This document shows positions 27,236-40,062 of a DNA stretch of 64,000 nucleotides, piece after piece; position 1 is the first letter of the stretch; every line of letters starts with the position of its first letter. Source of the DNA: Phocoena phocoena. Taxonomy: Eukaryota > Chordata > Mammalia > Artiodactyla > Phocoenidae. The notes beneath the pieces are model-generated. The model was given only the letters and a program-made list of their open reading frames with translations, was not told the DNA's origin and did no database searches. The DNA is taken from positions 146,960,288 to 147,024,287 of the forward strand of contig NC_089219.1 of NCBI RefSeq assembly GCF_963924675.1, written 5' to 3'. A program made the translations under genes and the position numbers.

Positions 27236-29349
27236 CCGAATCAGTTCTTTGTCAGTGGTGTGGGCCTAGAAATGGCTGATGATTTTAGCAGCATATGATG
27301 ACTTTAACTGCAGAATTATGTTTTGCTTAATACAGGATACCACTGTGAGTGGTCTTTATAAGAGGACATGATAGGGAGTAGTGAAGAGAAGCAGCTGGAG
27401 TTTCATTTTTGCTCTGACCCCTCTGGTCCGCCAAGCTCACTCACAGCCAGTCTTTTAAAAACGGGGCTTTTTCTGGAGTGTTCTAAACTCGGTTGTCCGT
27501 TTTTGCAACTCTTTAATATTCAGTAGGCTGTGGATCTTCTCAGATCCCCAGCACCTCTTGAATTGTCCCCAATCACCCCTCTTAACCCTCCCAACCCCCC
27601 CACTCCCATCTTCCTTCCCGCTTCAGCCTCTGCAAGTGGCTGTTGCAGCCTCTGCCCTTCATGACGCCAAATTGTCTACAGGGTGTTTGTTTCCTCCTGT
27701 GCTGGACTCCTTGCAGAGATCTCCCCTCCCTCTCTCCTGGTGCCACCTTATCCCTGTGTCCCAACTCCCACCTCTGTTTTGTGAATGTTCCTCAGCCCCA
27801 CGTTTGTACCCAGAGGGCTGTTTATGTCTGTGGCAAAAGTGGGGGCTCAGTAAAGAAAGCTGCGTATAATTGGGGGTGGGAGGGCAGGAGGATTAATTAT
27901 CACAGGGATGTTTGCTTGGAGTTTTAATGAGACTGCCTTTCCTTTATTCCCCCTCCCTTTTTTTCCTTTTTCTTTTCCCCCCAGCTCAGAATATCCACTT
28001 AGAATGTCTTTTAGAATCTTAGAACCTTAGGTTTTAACATTCTGCACCCAGCGCCTCAGTGTAATAAATAAATCAAAAAGCTGAGGGTCTCAAGAAGTTT
28101 GATTGCCGAGTGCATTTGGGTACCTTTTGTTCTTCGGCGAACGATCATTTCACACTAGGGAACAAGAGATGAGTGTGGTTACAGAGTTTGTCCTGGCCTC
28201 CGATTCATAACCCTGACCTTGTAAGTCATTATTCCAGCGATGTGTGTAACTTACAAGCAGCCTGCCAAATGCTCTATGTCCTTCCCTTTGACAGTTTTCC
28301 CAAGTTATATGTGTCATAACTTTATTTCTCATTTGCCAGAATAGTCTTGGGTTTGTTTTGAATCTGACAGGTCCTCTGACACCACATTCTTAAATCTCAC
28401 TAACAGGTCATTTATACCACAAAGGCTGCCTTGACAGCAAGAAAGATTGTATGATTTTCAATTTGGGTTGAAAATCAAATGCAAGTTATGACAACACTGA
28501 GACTTCCTAGACCCTACAAGTTAATCATGATGATCTTACCTTGAATTACCTTTTGTAGTAGGAACTAGTCTCCATTTATTGTTTCTGTCAAAACCTTTGA
28601 TTGGAATACTCTTCACAGTGGGAATATTGTCATTTCTAAAGATGCACTGATTTATTTCCTGGAGTGTTTCAAATACAATATGTTTGCCCTTTGTTGTATG
28701 CAGTAGATATGCTCCTGAAGAGTTGTTTATAAACTGAATTTTTACAGGTAAACTCATATGTTAAATGCACATGAGGGGCTATTATTTTACTTTATGGGTT
28801 CTTTTATAATTAGAAAGACTACTAATTCATTTGAGAATGTTCACATATTGGGCTTTGTTTAAATGAAGTAATATTTTTTCTGATTACAAGATATTACACT
28901 TTAATTGAGTAAAAGCATAAATAAGGAAAATCACAATTCGTAAATCCACCTCCCCATCCCCAGGTAGCACAATTAATAGTTTGATATATTTCCATTGAGT
29001 CTTTTTTTATGTCCATTCTTATGACATGGGAACATAATGACTACATTGCTAATTGACCCACATTTCCCCACTTCATGTCTTCAACAATTTTCCCTCATAT
29101 TTTTTTTCTGTAGCGTTTTTTGGAACTTTATTTATTTTTTTATACAGCAGGTTCTTATTAGTCATCCATTTTATACATATTACTGTATACATGTCAATCC
29201 CAATCTCCCAGTTCATCACACTACCATCCCCCCCTCCCCGCCACTTTCACCCCTTAGTGTCTATACGTTTGTTCTCTACATCTGTGTCTCAATTTCTGCC
29301 CTGCAAACCGATTCGTCGGTACTATTTTTCTAGGTTCCACATATATGCG

Positions 29350-32300
29350 TTAATATACAATATTTGTTTTTCTCTTTCTGACTTACTTTACTCTGTATGA
29401 CGGTCTCTAAATCCATCCAAGTCTCTACAAATGACTCAGTTTTGTTCCTTTTTATGGCTGAGTAATATTCCATTGTATATATGTACCACATCTTCTTTAT
29501 CCATTTGCCTGTTGATGGGCATTTAGGTTGCTTCCATGACCTGACTATTGTAAATAGTGCTGCAATGAATATTGGGGTGCATGTGTCTTTTTGAATTATG
29601 GTATTTGCTGTATGCCCAGTAGTGGGATTGCTGGGTCATATGGTAATTCTATTTTTAGTTTTTTCAAGAACCTCCATATTGTTCTCCATAGTGGCTGTAG
29701 CAACTTACATTCCCAGCAACAGTGCAAGAGGGTTCCCTTTTCTCCACACCCTCTCCAGCATTTGTTGTTTGTAGATTTTCTGATGATGCCCATTCTAACC
29801 GGAGTGAGGCGATGCCTCATTGTAGTTTTGATTTGCATTTCTCTAATAATTAGTGATGTTCAGCAGCTTTTCTTGTGTTTCTTCGCCATCTGTATGTCTT
29901 CTCTGGAGAAATGTCTATTTAGGTCTTCTGCCCATCTTTGAATTGGCTTGTTTGTTTTTTTAATATTGAGCTGCATGAGCTGTTTATATATTTTGGAGAT
30001 TAATCCTTTGTCCGTTGATTCGTTTGCAAATATTTTCTCGCATTCTGAGGGTAGTCTTTTCGTCTTGTTTATAGTTTCCTTTGCTGTGCAAAAGCTTTTA
30101 AGTTTCATTAGGTCCCATTTGTTTATTTTTGTTTTTATTTCCATTACTCTAGGAGGTGGATCAAAAAAGATCTTGCTGTGATTTATCTCATAGAGTGTTC
30201 TTCTTATGTTTTCCTCTAAAAGTTTTAAAGTGTCCGGTCTTACATTTAGGTCTGTAATCCATTTTGAATTTATTTTTGTGTATGGTGTTAGGGAGTGTTC
30301 TAATTTCATTATTTTACATGCAGCTGTCCAGTTTTCCCAGCACCATTTATTGAAGAGACTGTCTTTTCTGCATTGTATATCCTTGCCTCCTTTGTCATAG
30401 ATTAGTTGGCCATAGGTGCATGGGTTTACCTCTGGGCTTTCTATCCTGTTCCATTGATCTCTATTTCTGTTTTTGTGCCAGTACCATATTGTCTTGATTA
30501 CTGTAGCTTTGTAGTATAGTCTGAAGTCAGGGAGTCTGATTCCTCCAGCTCTGTTTTTTTCCCTCAAGGCTGCTTTGGCTATTCAGGGTCTTTTGTGTCT
30601 CCATACAAATTAAAAATTTTTTTGTTTCTAGTTCTGTAAAAAATGCCATTGGTAATTTGATAGGGATTGCATTGAATTGGTAGATTGCTTTGGGTAGTTT
30701 AGTGATTTTCACAGTATTGTTTCTCCCAATCCAAGAACATGGTATATCTCTCCAACTGTTTGTATCATCTTTAATTTCTTTCATCAGTGTCTTATAGTTT
30801 TCTGCATACAGATGTTTTGTCCCCCTAGGTAGGTTTATTCCTAAGTATTCTTTTCATTGCAATGGTAAATGGGAGTGTTTCCTTAATTTCTCTTTCAGAT
30901 TTTTCATCATTAGTGTATATGAATGCAAGAGATTTCTGTGCATTAATTTTGTATCCTGCAACTTTACCAAATTCACTGATTAGCTCTAGTAGTTTTCTGG
31001 TGGCATCTTTAGGATTCTCTGTGTATAGTATCATGTCATCTGCAAACAGTGACAGTTTTACTTCTTCTTTTCCAATTTGGATTCCTTTTATTTCTTTTTC
31101 TTCTCTGATTGCCGTGGCTAGGACTTCCAAAACTATGTTGAATAATAGTGGTGAGAGTGGACATCCTTGTCTTGTTCCTGATCTTAGAGGAAATGCTTTC
31201 AGTTTTTCACCATTGAGAATGATGTTTGCTGTGGGTTTGTTGTATATGGCCTTTATTATGTTGAGGGTAGGTTCCCTCTATGCCCACTTTCTGGAGGGTT
31301 TTTATCATAAATCGGTGATGAATTTTGTCAAAAGCTTCTTCTGCATCTATTGAGATGATCATATGGTTTTTATCCTCCAGTTTGTTAATATGGTGTATCA
31401 CGTTGATTGATTCACGTATATTAAAGAATCCTTGCATGCCTGGGATAAATCCCAGTTGATCATGGTGTATGATCCTTTTAATGTGTTGTTGGATTCTGTT
31501 TGCTAGTATTTCGTTGAAGATTTTTGCATCTATATTCATCAGTGATATTGGTCTGTAATTTTCTATTTTTGTAGTATCTTTGTCTGGTTTTGGTATCAGG
31601 GTGATGGTGGTCTTGTAGAATGACTTTGGAAGTGTTGCTTCCTCTGCAGTTTTTTGGAAGAGTTTGAGGAGGGTGGGTGTTAGCTCTTCTCTAAACGTTT
31701 GATAGAATTCACCTGTGAAGCCATCTGTTCCTGTACTTCGGTTTGTTGGAAGATTTTTAATCACAGTTTCAATTTCACTACTTGTGATTGGTCTATTTAT
31801 ATTTTGTATTTCTTCCTGGTTCTGTCTTGGAAGCTTACACCTTTCTAAGAATTTGCCCATTTCTTCCAGGTTGTCCATTTTATTGGCATAGAGCTGCTTG
31901 CAGTAGTCTCTTAGGATGCTTTGTATTTCTGCAGTGTCTGTTGTAACTTCTCCTTTTTCATTTCTAATTTTATTGATTTGAGTCCTCTCCCTCTTTTTCT
32001 TGACGAGTCTGCTAATGGTTTCTCAATTTTGTTTATCTTCTCAAAGAACCAGCTTTTAGTTTTATTGATCTTTACTATTATTTTCTGTGCTTCTATTTCA
32101 TTTATTTCTGCTCTGATCTTTATGATTTCTTTCCTTCTACTCACTTTGGGTTTTGTTTGTTCTTCTTTCTCTAGGTTCTTTAGGTGTAAGGTTAGATTGT
32201 TTATTTGAGATGTTTGTTTTTCTTGAGGTAGGCTTGTCCTGCTATAAACTTCCCTCTTAGAACTGCTTTTGCTGCATCCCATAGCTTTTGGATCGTCATG

Positions 32301-33113
32301 TTTTCATTGTATTTTTTGATTTCCTCTTTGATTTCTTCAGTGATCTCTTGCTTATTTAGTAACGTATTGTTTAGCCTCCATTTGTTTGTGTTTTTTCCCC
32401 TGTAATTGATTTCTAATCTCATAGCATTGTGGTCAGAAAAGATACTTGATATAATTTCAATTTTCTTAAATTTACTGAGGCTTGATTTGTGACCCAAGAT
32501 GTGATCTATCCTGGAGAATGTTCCGTGGGCACCTGAGAAGAAAGTGTAATCTGCTGCTTTTGGATGGAATGTCCTATAAATATCAGTTAAATCTGTCTGG
32601 TCTATTGTGTCATTTAAAGCTTGTGTTTCCTTATTGATTTTCATTTTGAATGATCTTTCCATTGGTGTAAGTGAGGTGTTAAAGTCCCCCACTATTATTG
32701 TGTTACTGTCGATTTCCTCTTCTGTAGCTGTTAGCAGTTACCTTCTGTATTGAGGTGGTCCTATGTTGGGTGCATATATATTTATGATTGTTATATCTTC
32801 TTCTTGGATTGATCCCTTATCATTGTGTAGTGTCCTTCCTTGTCTCTTGTAACATTCTTTATTTTAAGTCTATTTTATCTGATATGGGTATTGCTACTCC
32901 AGGTTTCTTTTGATTTCCATGTGCATGGAATATCTTTTTCCATCCCCTCACTTTCAGTCTGTATGTGTCCCTAGGTCTGAAGTGGGTCTTTTGTAGACAG
33001 CATATATATGAATCTTGTTTTTGTATCCATTCAGCGAGCTTGTGTCTTTTGATTGGAGCATTTAATCCATGCACGTTTAAGGTGATTATCGATATGTATG
33101 TTCCTATGACCAT
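29350..33113 (-). pseudogene. L1 ORF2 remnant (endonuclease and reverse transcriptase), broken
   Basis: Known role: ORF2p nicks target DNA and reverse-transcribes L1 RNA. Seen on the minus strand: it begins MVIGTYISIITLNVHGLNAP (endonuclease N-terminus), then MGDFNTSLTPMERS and SSIFSDHNAM (endonuclease motifs) near 32690-32420. The reverse transcriptase follows with [39 protein letters not shown] and [20 protein letters not shown], the catalytic FADDMILY near 31045-31020, and a C-terminal cysteine-rich [20 protein letters not shown] near 29760-29700. The frame is split into at least eight pieces. The endonuclease glutamate expected in QETH reads lysine (QKTH, codon 32988-32990), and an asparagine expected in LNVNGLN reads histidine. 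Both are damaging independent of the frameshifts. Confidence 0.88.
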
Positions 33114-33171
33114 TTTCTTAATTGTTCTGGGTTTGTTTTTGTAGGTCCTTTTCTTCTCTTGTGTTTCCCAC

Positions 33172-34349
33172 TTAGAGAAGTTCCTTTAGCATTTGTTGTA
33201 GAGCTGGTTTGGTGGTGCTGAATTCTCTTAGCTTTTGCTTGTCTGTAAAGCTTTTGATTTCTCCATCGAATCTGAATGAGATCCTTGCCGGGTAGAGTAA
33301 TCTTGGTTGTAGATTCTTCCCTTTCATCACTTTAAATATGTCATGCCACTCCCTTCTGGCTTGTAGAGTTTCTGCTGAGAAATCAGCTGTTAACCTTATG
33401 GGAGTTCCCTTGTATGTTATTTGTCATTTTCCCTTGCTGCTTTCCATAATTTTTCTTTGTCTTTAAGTTTTGCCAGCTTGATTACTATGTGTCCCAGCAT
33501 GTTTCTGCTTGGGTTTATCCTGTGTGGGACTCTCTGCGATTCCTGGACTTGGGTGGCTATTTCCTTTCCCATGTTAGGAAAGTTTTCAACTCTAATCTCT
33601 TCAAATAGTTTCTCGGGTCCTTTCTTTCTTCTCCTTCTGGGACCCGTATAATGCGAATGTTGTTGTGTTTAATGTTGTCCCGGAGTTCTCTTAGGCTGTC
33701 TTCATTTCTTTTCATTCTTTCTTCTTTCTTCTGTTCTGCAGCAGTGAATTCCACCATGCTGTCTTCCAGGTCACTTACCCATTCTTCTGCCTCAGTTATT
33801 CTGGTATTGCTTCCTTTTAGTGTAGTTTTCATTTCAGTTATGTTATTGTTCATCTCTGTTTGTTTGTTCTTTAATTTTTCTAGGTGTTTGTTTTTTTTTT
33901 TTTTTTTTTTTTTTTTTGCGGTACGCGGGCCTCTCACTGTTGTGGCCTCCCGCTATTGTGGCCTCTCGCGTTGCGGAGGACAGGCTCCGGACGAGCAGGC
34001 TCAGCGGCCATGGCCCACGGGCCCACGGGCCCAGCCGCTCCGCGGCATGTGGGATCCTCCCAGACCGGGGCACGAACCCGCGTCCCCTGCACGGCAGGCG
34101 GACTCCCAATCACTGCGCCACCAGGGAAGCCCCTAGGTGTTTGTTTTTTAATTCCTCTAGGTCTTTGTTAAACATTTCTTGCATCTTCTCGATCTTTGCC
34201 TCCATTCTTTTTCCGAGGTCCTGGATCATCTTCACTATCATTATTCAGAATTCTTTTTCGGGAAGATTTTCTGTCTCCACTTCATTTAGTTGTTTTTCTG
34301 GGGTTTTATCTTGTTCCTTCATCTGGTACATAGCCCTCTGCCTTATCAT
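33172..34349 (-). pseudogene. L1 ORF1 remnant, interrupted by a CHR SINE
   Basis: Known role: ORF1p is the L1 RNA-binding trimeric coiled-coil chaperone. Seen on the minus strand: an ATG at 34349, an early in-frame TGA in the text complementary to about 34240, then coiled-coil sequence (LKNKQTEMNNNITEMKTTLK, TEAEEWVSDLEDSM), the start of the RNA-recognition domain (DNIKHNNIRIIRVPEGEE) and a terminal TAA near 33172. A CHR SINE with its target duplication (33880-34148) splits the gene near the start of the coiled coil, and a frameshift breaks it again near 33557. Removing the SINE leaves about 310 codons, a usual mammalian ORF1 length. The start and end are my placement. Confidence 0.8.
33898..34132 (-). 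mobile_element. CHR-2-type SINE inserted in L1 ORF1
   Basis: Poly(T), gcggtacgcgggcctctcac, to ccaccagggaagcccc at the 5' end. Target duplication ctaggtgtttgttttt on both sides (33880 and 34133 onwards) matches the interrupted L1 text, so it is younger than the L1. It carries two small internal duplications not seen in the other copies: a repeated gtggcctc unit near 33948-33968 and a repeated cccacggg near 34014-34028. Confidence 0.93.
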
Positions 34350-35259
34350 TTTGTCTGTCTTTCTGTGAATGTGGTTTTTGTTCCACTAGCTGCAGGATTG
34401 TAGTTCTTCTTGCTTCTGCTGTCTGCCCTCTGTTGGATGAGGCTATCTAAGAGGCTTGTGCAAGTTTCCTGATGGAAGGGACTGGTGGTGAGTAGAGCTG
34501 GCTGTTGCTCTGGTGGGCAGAACTCAGTAAAACTTTAATCTGCTTCTCTGCTGTTGGGTTGGGCTGGGTTCCCTTCCTGTTGGTTGTTTGGCCTAAGGTG
34601 ACCCAACACTGGAGCCTACCCAGGCTCTTTGGTGGGGCTAATGGCAGACCCTGGGAGGGCTGATGCCAAGGAGTACTTCCCAGAACTTCTGCTGCCAGTG
34701 TCCTTGTCCTCACGGTGAGACAGAGCCAACCCCCCCCTCTGCAGGAGACCAACACTAGCAGGTAGGTCTGGTTCAGTCTCCTATAGGGTCACAGCTCCTT
34801 CCCCTTGGTCCTGGTGCACACACTACTTTTTGTGTGCCGTCAAAGAGTGGAGTCTCTGTTTCCCCCAGTCCTGTCGAAGTCTTTCAACCAAATCCTGCTA
34901 GCCTTCAAAGTCTGATTCTGTAGGAATTCCTCCTCCCGTTGCCAGACCCCCAGGTTGGGAAGCCTGACGTGGGCACAGAAGCTTCACTCCAGTGGGTGAA
35001 CTTCTGTGGTATAAGTGTTCTCCAGTTTGTGAGTCACCCACCCAGCAGTTATGGGATTTGATTTTATTGTGATTGCGCCCCTCCTACCATCTCATTGTGG
35101 CTTCTTCTTTGTCTTTGGATGTGGGGTATCTTTTTTGTTGAGATCCAGTGTCTTCCTGTCAATGATTGTTCAGCAGTTAGTTGTGATTCCAGTGCTCTCA
35201 CATGAGGGAGTGAGAGCACATCCTTCTACTCTGCCACCTTGAACCAATCCTCTATAGCT

Positions 35260-35785
35260 TTTTAAATTGAAGTATAGTTGACATACAATATTATATGTTA
35301 TGGGAATACAGAGTAGTGATTGACAATTTTTAAAGGTTATATTCCATTTATAGTTATTAGAAAATGTTGGCTATATTCCCCATGTTGTACAGTATGTCCT
35401 TTTAGCTTAGCTTATACCTAATAGTTTGTACCTCTTATTCCCTTACCCCAAAATTCCCCCTCCGCCTTCCCTCTCCCCACACTAGTAACCACTAGTTTGT
35501 TCTCTGTATCTGTGAGTCTGCTTCTTTTTTGTTTTATTCACTAATTTGTTGTATTGTTTTTAGATTCCACATGTAAGTAATATCATACAGTATTCGTTTT
35601 TCTTTGACTTATTTCACTTAACATAATACCCTCCAAGTCCATCCCTGTTGCTTCAAATGGCAACATTTCATTCTTTTTTATGGCTGAGTAGTATTCCATT
35701 GTGTGTTTGTGACATGTATACACACATACACCAGATCTTCTTTATTCAGTCATCTATTGATGGAAGCTTAGGTTGCTTAAAGGAA
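35260..35785 (-). mobile_element. Older L1 3' end, antisense
   Basis: Starts with the T-rich tail tttttaaattgaagtatagt and contains ccatgttgtacagtatgtcc, gttctctgtatctgtgagtc, atggctgagtagtattccat and gatcttctttattcagtcat. 5'-truncated, more diverged than the neighbouring L1, same orientation. Confidence 0.8.
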
Positions 35786-36084
35786 GTAATCTTAATAAGA
35801 ATTAGGCAAGATTACCAATGGTCTACTCTCAATAGTTCTGGCTTAGTTATACCACATTTGATCACAGTAGGAGACTGCAGAACTTGTAAATTCCGCATTT
35901 TCTCACTGATGGGCAAAACACTCACTTAAGAGAACCTGCCCATTAGAGCCACCTCTAGCTCTTTCTCATCTCGTTATTTCAGGGAAGGAAGTGGGGTGCC
36001 GGTTCAGAGCTGGGATGATTTTCAGTGTTCTGCGGGAATATTAGGTAAATCATTAAGTAATTTCTCATGGGCCTCTCATCCTAG

Positions 36085-36545
36085 AATTCCATGATTCTGT
36101 TTGTTCTGGTTATCTATTTCTGCTTAACAAACAGCTCCTAAATTTAGTGGCTTAAGAAAGTAATTGTTTCTCATGATTCTGTGGGTTGTTTGGCTCAGAT
36201 GGCTCGTTCTCCCTTGAACTTCCCACGCGTGGTTTCTGTCCAGCATTGGCTGGGGCTACAGTCATCTGAAGGCTCGACTGGGCTGGATGACCAAGATGGC
36301 TTGCTTACATGACTGACAGAGCCTGGCTGTCCCCAGATCACTTCTATGTGACCTCTTGTGTGGTTTGTTCTTCTCAAAACATGGTGGTTGGGTCCAAGAG
36401 GGAGCATCCTGAGAGTATGTGTTCCAAGAGACACAGGCAGAAGTTACAAGGCTTCTTATGACCCTGCCTGAAAATCCTGCAACATCATTTCTGCCACATT
36501 CTATTGATGAAGGCAAGAGACTAAAGTGAGTTCAGATTCAAGGAA
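36085..36545. repeat. Unclassified old interspersed repeat
   Basis: The wording ttctgcttaacaaacagctc, ctaaatttagtggcttaaga, gattctgtgggttgtttggc and ctgaaggctcgactgggctg is that of a widespread ancient mammalian repeat, but I cannot settle whether it is LTR or DNA class. Confidence 0.5.
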
Positions 36546-36597
36546 AGGGAATTAGGCTTTGCCTCTTGAAGTAAGCTGCAGTATATGTGTAGGGTCC

Positions 36598-36617
36598 TTT
36601 TTTTTTTTTTTTTTTTA
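36598..36617. repeat. Poly(T) tract
   Basis: About 20 uninterrupted T followed by actgtttaccatactgcatg. No recognisable retroelement attached. Confidence 0.85.
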
Positions 36618-38029
36618 CTGTTTACCATACTGCATGTCAGATAAAGAACATTCTCTAGGAGAACAGGATTACATAATTATGAAAGGTGTGAGAGGCACTG
36701 CAGAGCAGTAAAGAGGGGTTATAGAATGCTCCATATGTATGAATGAATTGGCCAGCCTTTTTGGTGAGAGCTCCATGCTAGGGAGCACACACTGAATGAA
36801 CCTCTCTCCATGGAAGCCAGGTGGTGTCACACTGAGAGAAACATTACCATCCGCTGGCCCCTGCCCTACTTTAGCCCACTCATAACAGATGGCTGAAAAA
36901 CACCTGGTAAGGGAATTTAAATAGCACAGTTTTAAAGGCATATTTACCTCAATGCTACCCCAAGCATGTATCCTACTCATATTGAGTTGGTGAAACCGTC
37001 TTCATAAATTAGAACTACACATTATTTCACAAACACATAGAGTAATGTGTCCAGTATACTTGCTTTTCAGCTCACGTCGTGGAGGTGCTTAGAGAGGGCT
37101 GTACCCATGGAGTACCTTATGTACTTAGAGCGGACACTTTTTGGTGTTTGAGAAAAAGTCAAGTTCTGTCCAGATGCTTAAAACTCTAATTGCCTCCTTA
37201 GCCTGAATTAGGAAAACAGTTGCCCTGTAGATCACACTGAGTCGCGGGTACCTGGGTTCTCACTGCAGAGTGTGGCTTATCTGGATGCATGGGCTGACAA
37301 CTCCCTTGAGAGTTGTTAGATTGGTTTTCACCCTTGTTGCATTGTTTCCTTCCCCGCACCACACACACCCCCCCAAATACTCCTCTCTGGCTCCCTGGGG
37401 ATTCAAATTTGTGTTTATCTGTGCTGAAAATTTAAAAGCAAGAGAAACAACATTTCAAGCTATTTATAACCAGAGGCTGTGCCAGGAATGAATTAAGCTT
37501 TGCATTAGACATATGTTAAAACATGGGATTCTGGGAAAGGTAGGAAGAATACCCCTAGGTGTGAAAAACAGATATTTAGAGGAGATTGATAGGAGTTTGA
37601 CCCAGAATATGGCTATGTGGAATGAGTACTCCATTGACTTACTATTAAATATATTGTTAAATATAGTCTTGTGGAATACTAGGTATACTAGTGGCATCCT
37701 GGAGATGCCACTTATATAGGGCCCATCTTTTTATACCGCCATTAGGGCATTTGGCAAGGGGAGGAACATGGAAGGAGGTATGGGAGAGAGGATGAGGAAT
37801 GAGGCGCCACACAAACATAAACCTCAGGGCAGTGGACAGAGTGTGGGAGAAGAGGAACTCCACTCTTGCCTGACTCCTTCCATGTAGGTCATCCTAAACG
37901 GGGGAGACACCGCCTGTTCTTCAGCTTCCAATGAAGAGTCCACACCCTCCCCATCGCAGCCTAGTGTGTGCCTCTAAGTCCCTCTAATGTAGACCCCCCG
38001 TTCACCTTCCTTCCTCACTTCTCTTTTGC

Positions 38030-38240
38030 CAGCAGATATTGTGAGAACTCCTACTGTGTGCCAGACACTGGGTGTTAGTGGAGAGATGAGACACAGGAAT
38101 GCTCATGTTGGGAGACAGACAAAAAACAAGTAAATAATATAATTGCAGACTATGATCGATGCTTCGGAAAACCGTGGGTGATAAAGAATAACACGGGGCT
38201 CCCATTTTGGTTAGGGTGTTCAGGACGTCACAAATGAACC
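38030..38240 (-). repeat. L2 tail, antisense
   Basis: The phrases gaactcctactgtgtgccag, acactgggtgttagtggaga and acaaaaaacaagtaaataat follow the reverse L2 3' end. It lies about 220 bp before the exon 10 acceptor. Confidence 0.6.
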
Positions 38241-38426
38241 CACAGTTATTGGTTGAACTTTGACATATATCCTATGGTATTTTAAAGTTTCTTAAATTGC
38301 ATGTTGCTAAGGTCCAAATTAAAACCATTTTTGCCTTTTCTGAGCCCAAGCCATGGGATGCCAAATGGACAGCAACTCTGGGAGACAGTGGGAAGCCAAC
38401 CCCGATAGCCAGACACCTCCTACTGA

Positions 38427-38711
<285 letters not shown>

Positions 38712-39559
38712 TAACCACATGAGCCAGGAAAGTCCTCTTGCTGTTTACTTCAGTGGAGCAGTTGATTCTGTAGAGGTTCCGTTTGTTGCTTGCTCTTTGG
38801 AGCTTTTGCTATGAAATGAGAGAGAAAAGGATATTGCTAGATTAAAAGATGGATTGATTTTGGTGCAGAAGGGATTTGCTCATGAGTGTGTCTGTAGGCT
38901 TTTCCTCAGTAAAATCCTGACCTTCTAGCATTTTGAAAAGATGAGTAAAAAATGAGGTTGTTAGTCAATAAAATGGCTGAGCGGGACCACTTAATTAATA
39001 TAAAGTGAATTCTCCCTGGTGACTAGGACCCACTAAATGGTGTGAGGCTATTAGCCAGCTGGTAATAAGAATTTTTTTTAAAGATGTGAAAATGATTCAG
39101 TTGAGTCCAGAAAATAAGAGATGGAATCTGATTGTCTAGAGAATATTTTGTATACAACTGTCAATTTAACGGACTGAGAAATGATTTGTAGTTTTAAAAC
39201 CAGAAGATTTCTCATCTGAACTTGTTTCTTTCACCCTCAAATCATCAGAATTGCTCTGTCTCTGCGAGGATTAAAATATGTCTTGTACTCTTGAGGTTTT
39301 CATGACTGATTTTCTTGCATTTCATTTATGTCCTTTAGTTAAGAAGTAGCTCTCAACCTATAGACATCGTCTGGGAGGATTGTCATAGGAATCTTTCCAG
39401 AAATGACCTCACGATCTGCCCCCCGCCAAAACTGTTCCTCTTCTCGTGGCCCGTCTCTATTAACATTGTCTGTCTCACCCCGGGATTCCAGGTTAGAAAC
39501 ACTGCCGTCAACACTGATGCTTCTTCCCTGTCTCCCACGCCTCAGTTTACTCATCAGAT

Positions 39560-40062
39560 CCTGTTGGTTCCACTGATGCTCTCAAACCTGGGTCCACACT
39601 TTGCATCCCCCCTCAGGGCTCTTCCTGAGCTCCTGCACCACGGTGCCCCTGATACAGAGTCTCCCCCTGTTCTGAAGCAACCATAGGCTCCAAACACACC
39701 CTCCTTCCCTGTGTCTCTCCTCAATGCGGTGCTTCCTCCTTGGCCACTTATGTGACCTTAAAGACTAATGGGATGACGTCACTCCCCTCCATAAAGACTT
39801 TTTGCACCCACCCTAACTACAGGATAATGTCTGCAAACTTCAGCACGGCTTATGTGATTTTTCACATCTGGCCCAAACTTAACCCCCGAGCTCCAACCCC
39901 AGCACTCCAACGCCCACAGGGAGAATGGCCCACACAGCTCTGCAGACATGCCATGCCCTTTCAGAGCACTGTCTCTCTGCATGGGCTTCCTGACCTGGAA
40001 TTCTCTTCTCTTCTTCTGTGTGTGACATACTCCTGTTAACCCTTAAGAGTCTGCTGAAATGT
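39560..40062 (+). mobile_element. L2 LINE 3' region
   Basis: The phrases ttgtgatttttcacatctgg-type text, cacacagctctgcagacatg, gcttcctgacctggaattct and agagtctgctgaaatgttta are L2 3' UTR. Confidence 0.65.

Larger units (their letters stand above)
29121..35250 (-). mobile_element. Nearly full-length L1 (LINE-1), antisense to KCNH1, inactive
   Basis: About 6.1 kb including one inserted SINE. Read on the minus strand: a 5' UTR (35250 to about 34350), ORF1 remnant, ORF2 remnant, and a 3' UTR with a G-rich purine tract (complement of 29228-29251). Possible target repeats are tctgtagcgttttt (29107-29120) and tctatagcttttt (35251-35263), with two differences. The 3' end and 5' UTR wording fits whale L1s as I remember them. 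The wide reading frames are broken by frameshifts and stops, so it cannot move by itself. It may still supply antisense poly(A) or promoter signals, which I infer only from L1 biology. Confidence 0.9.
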
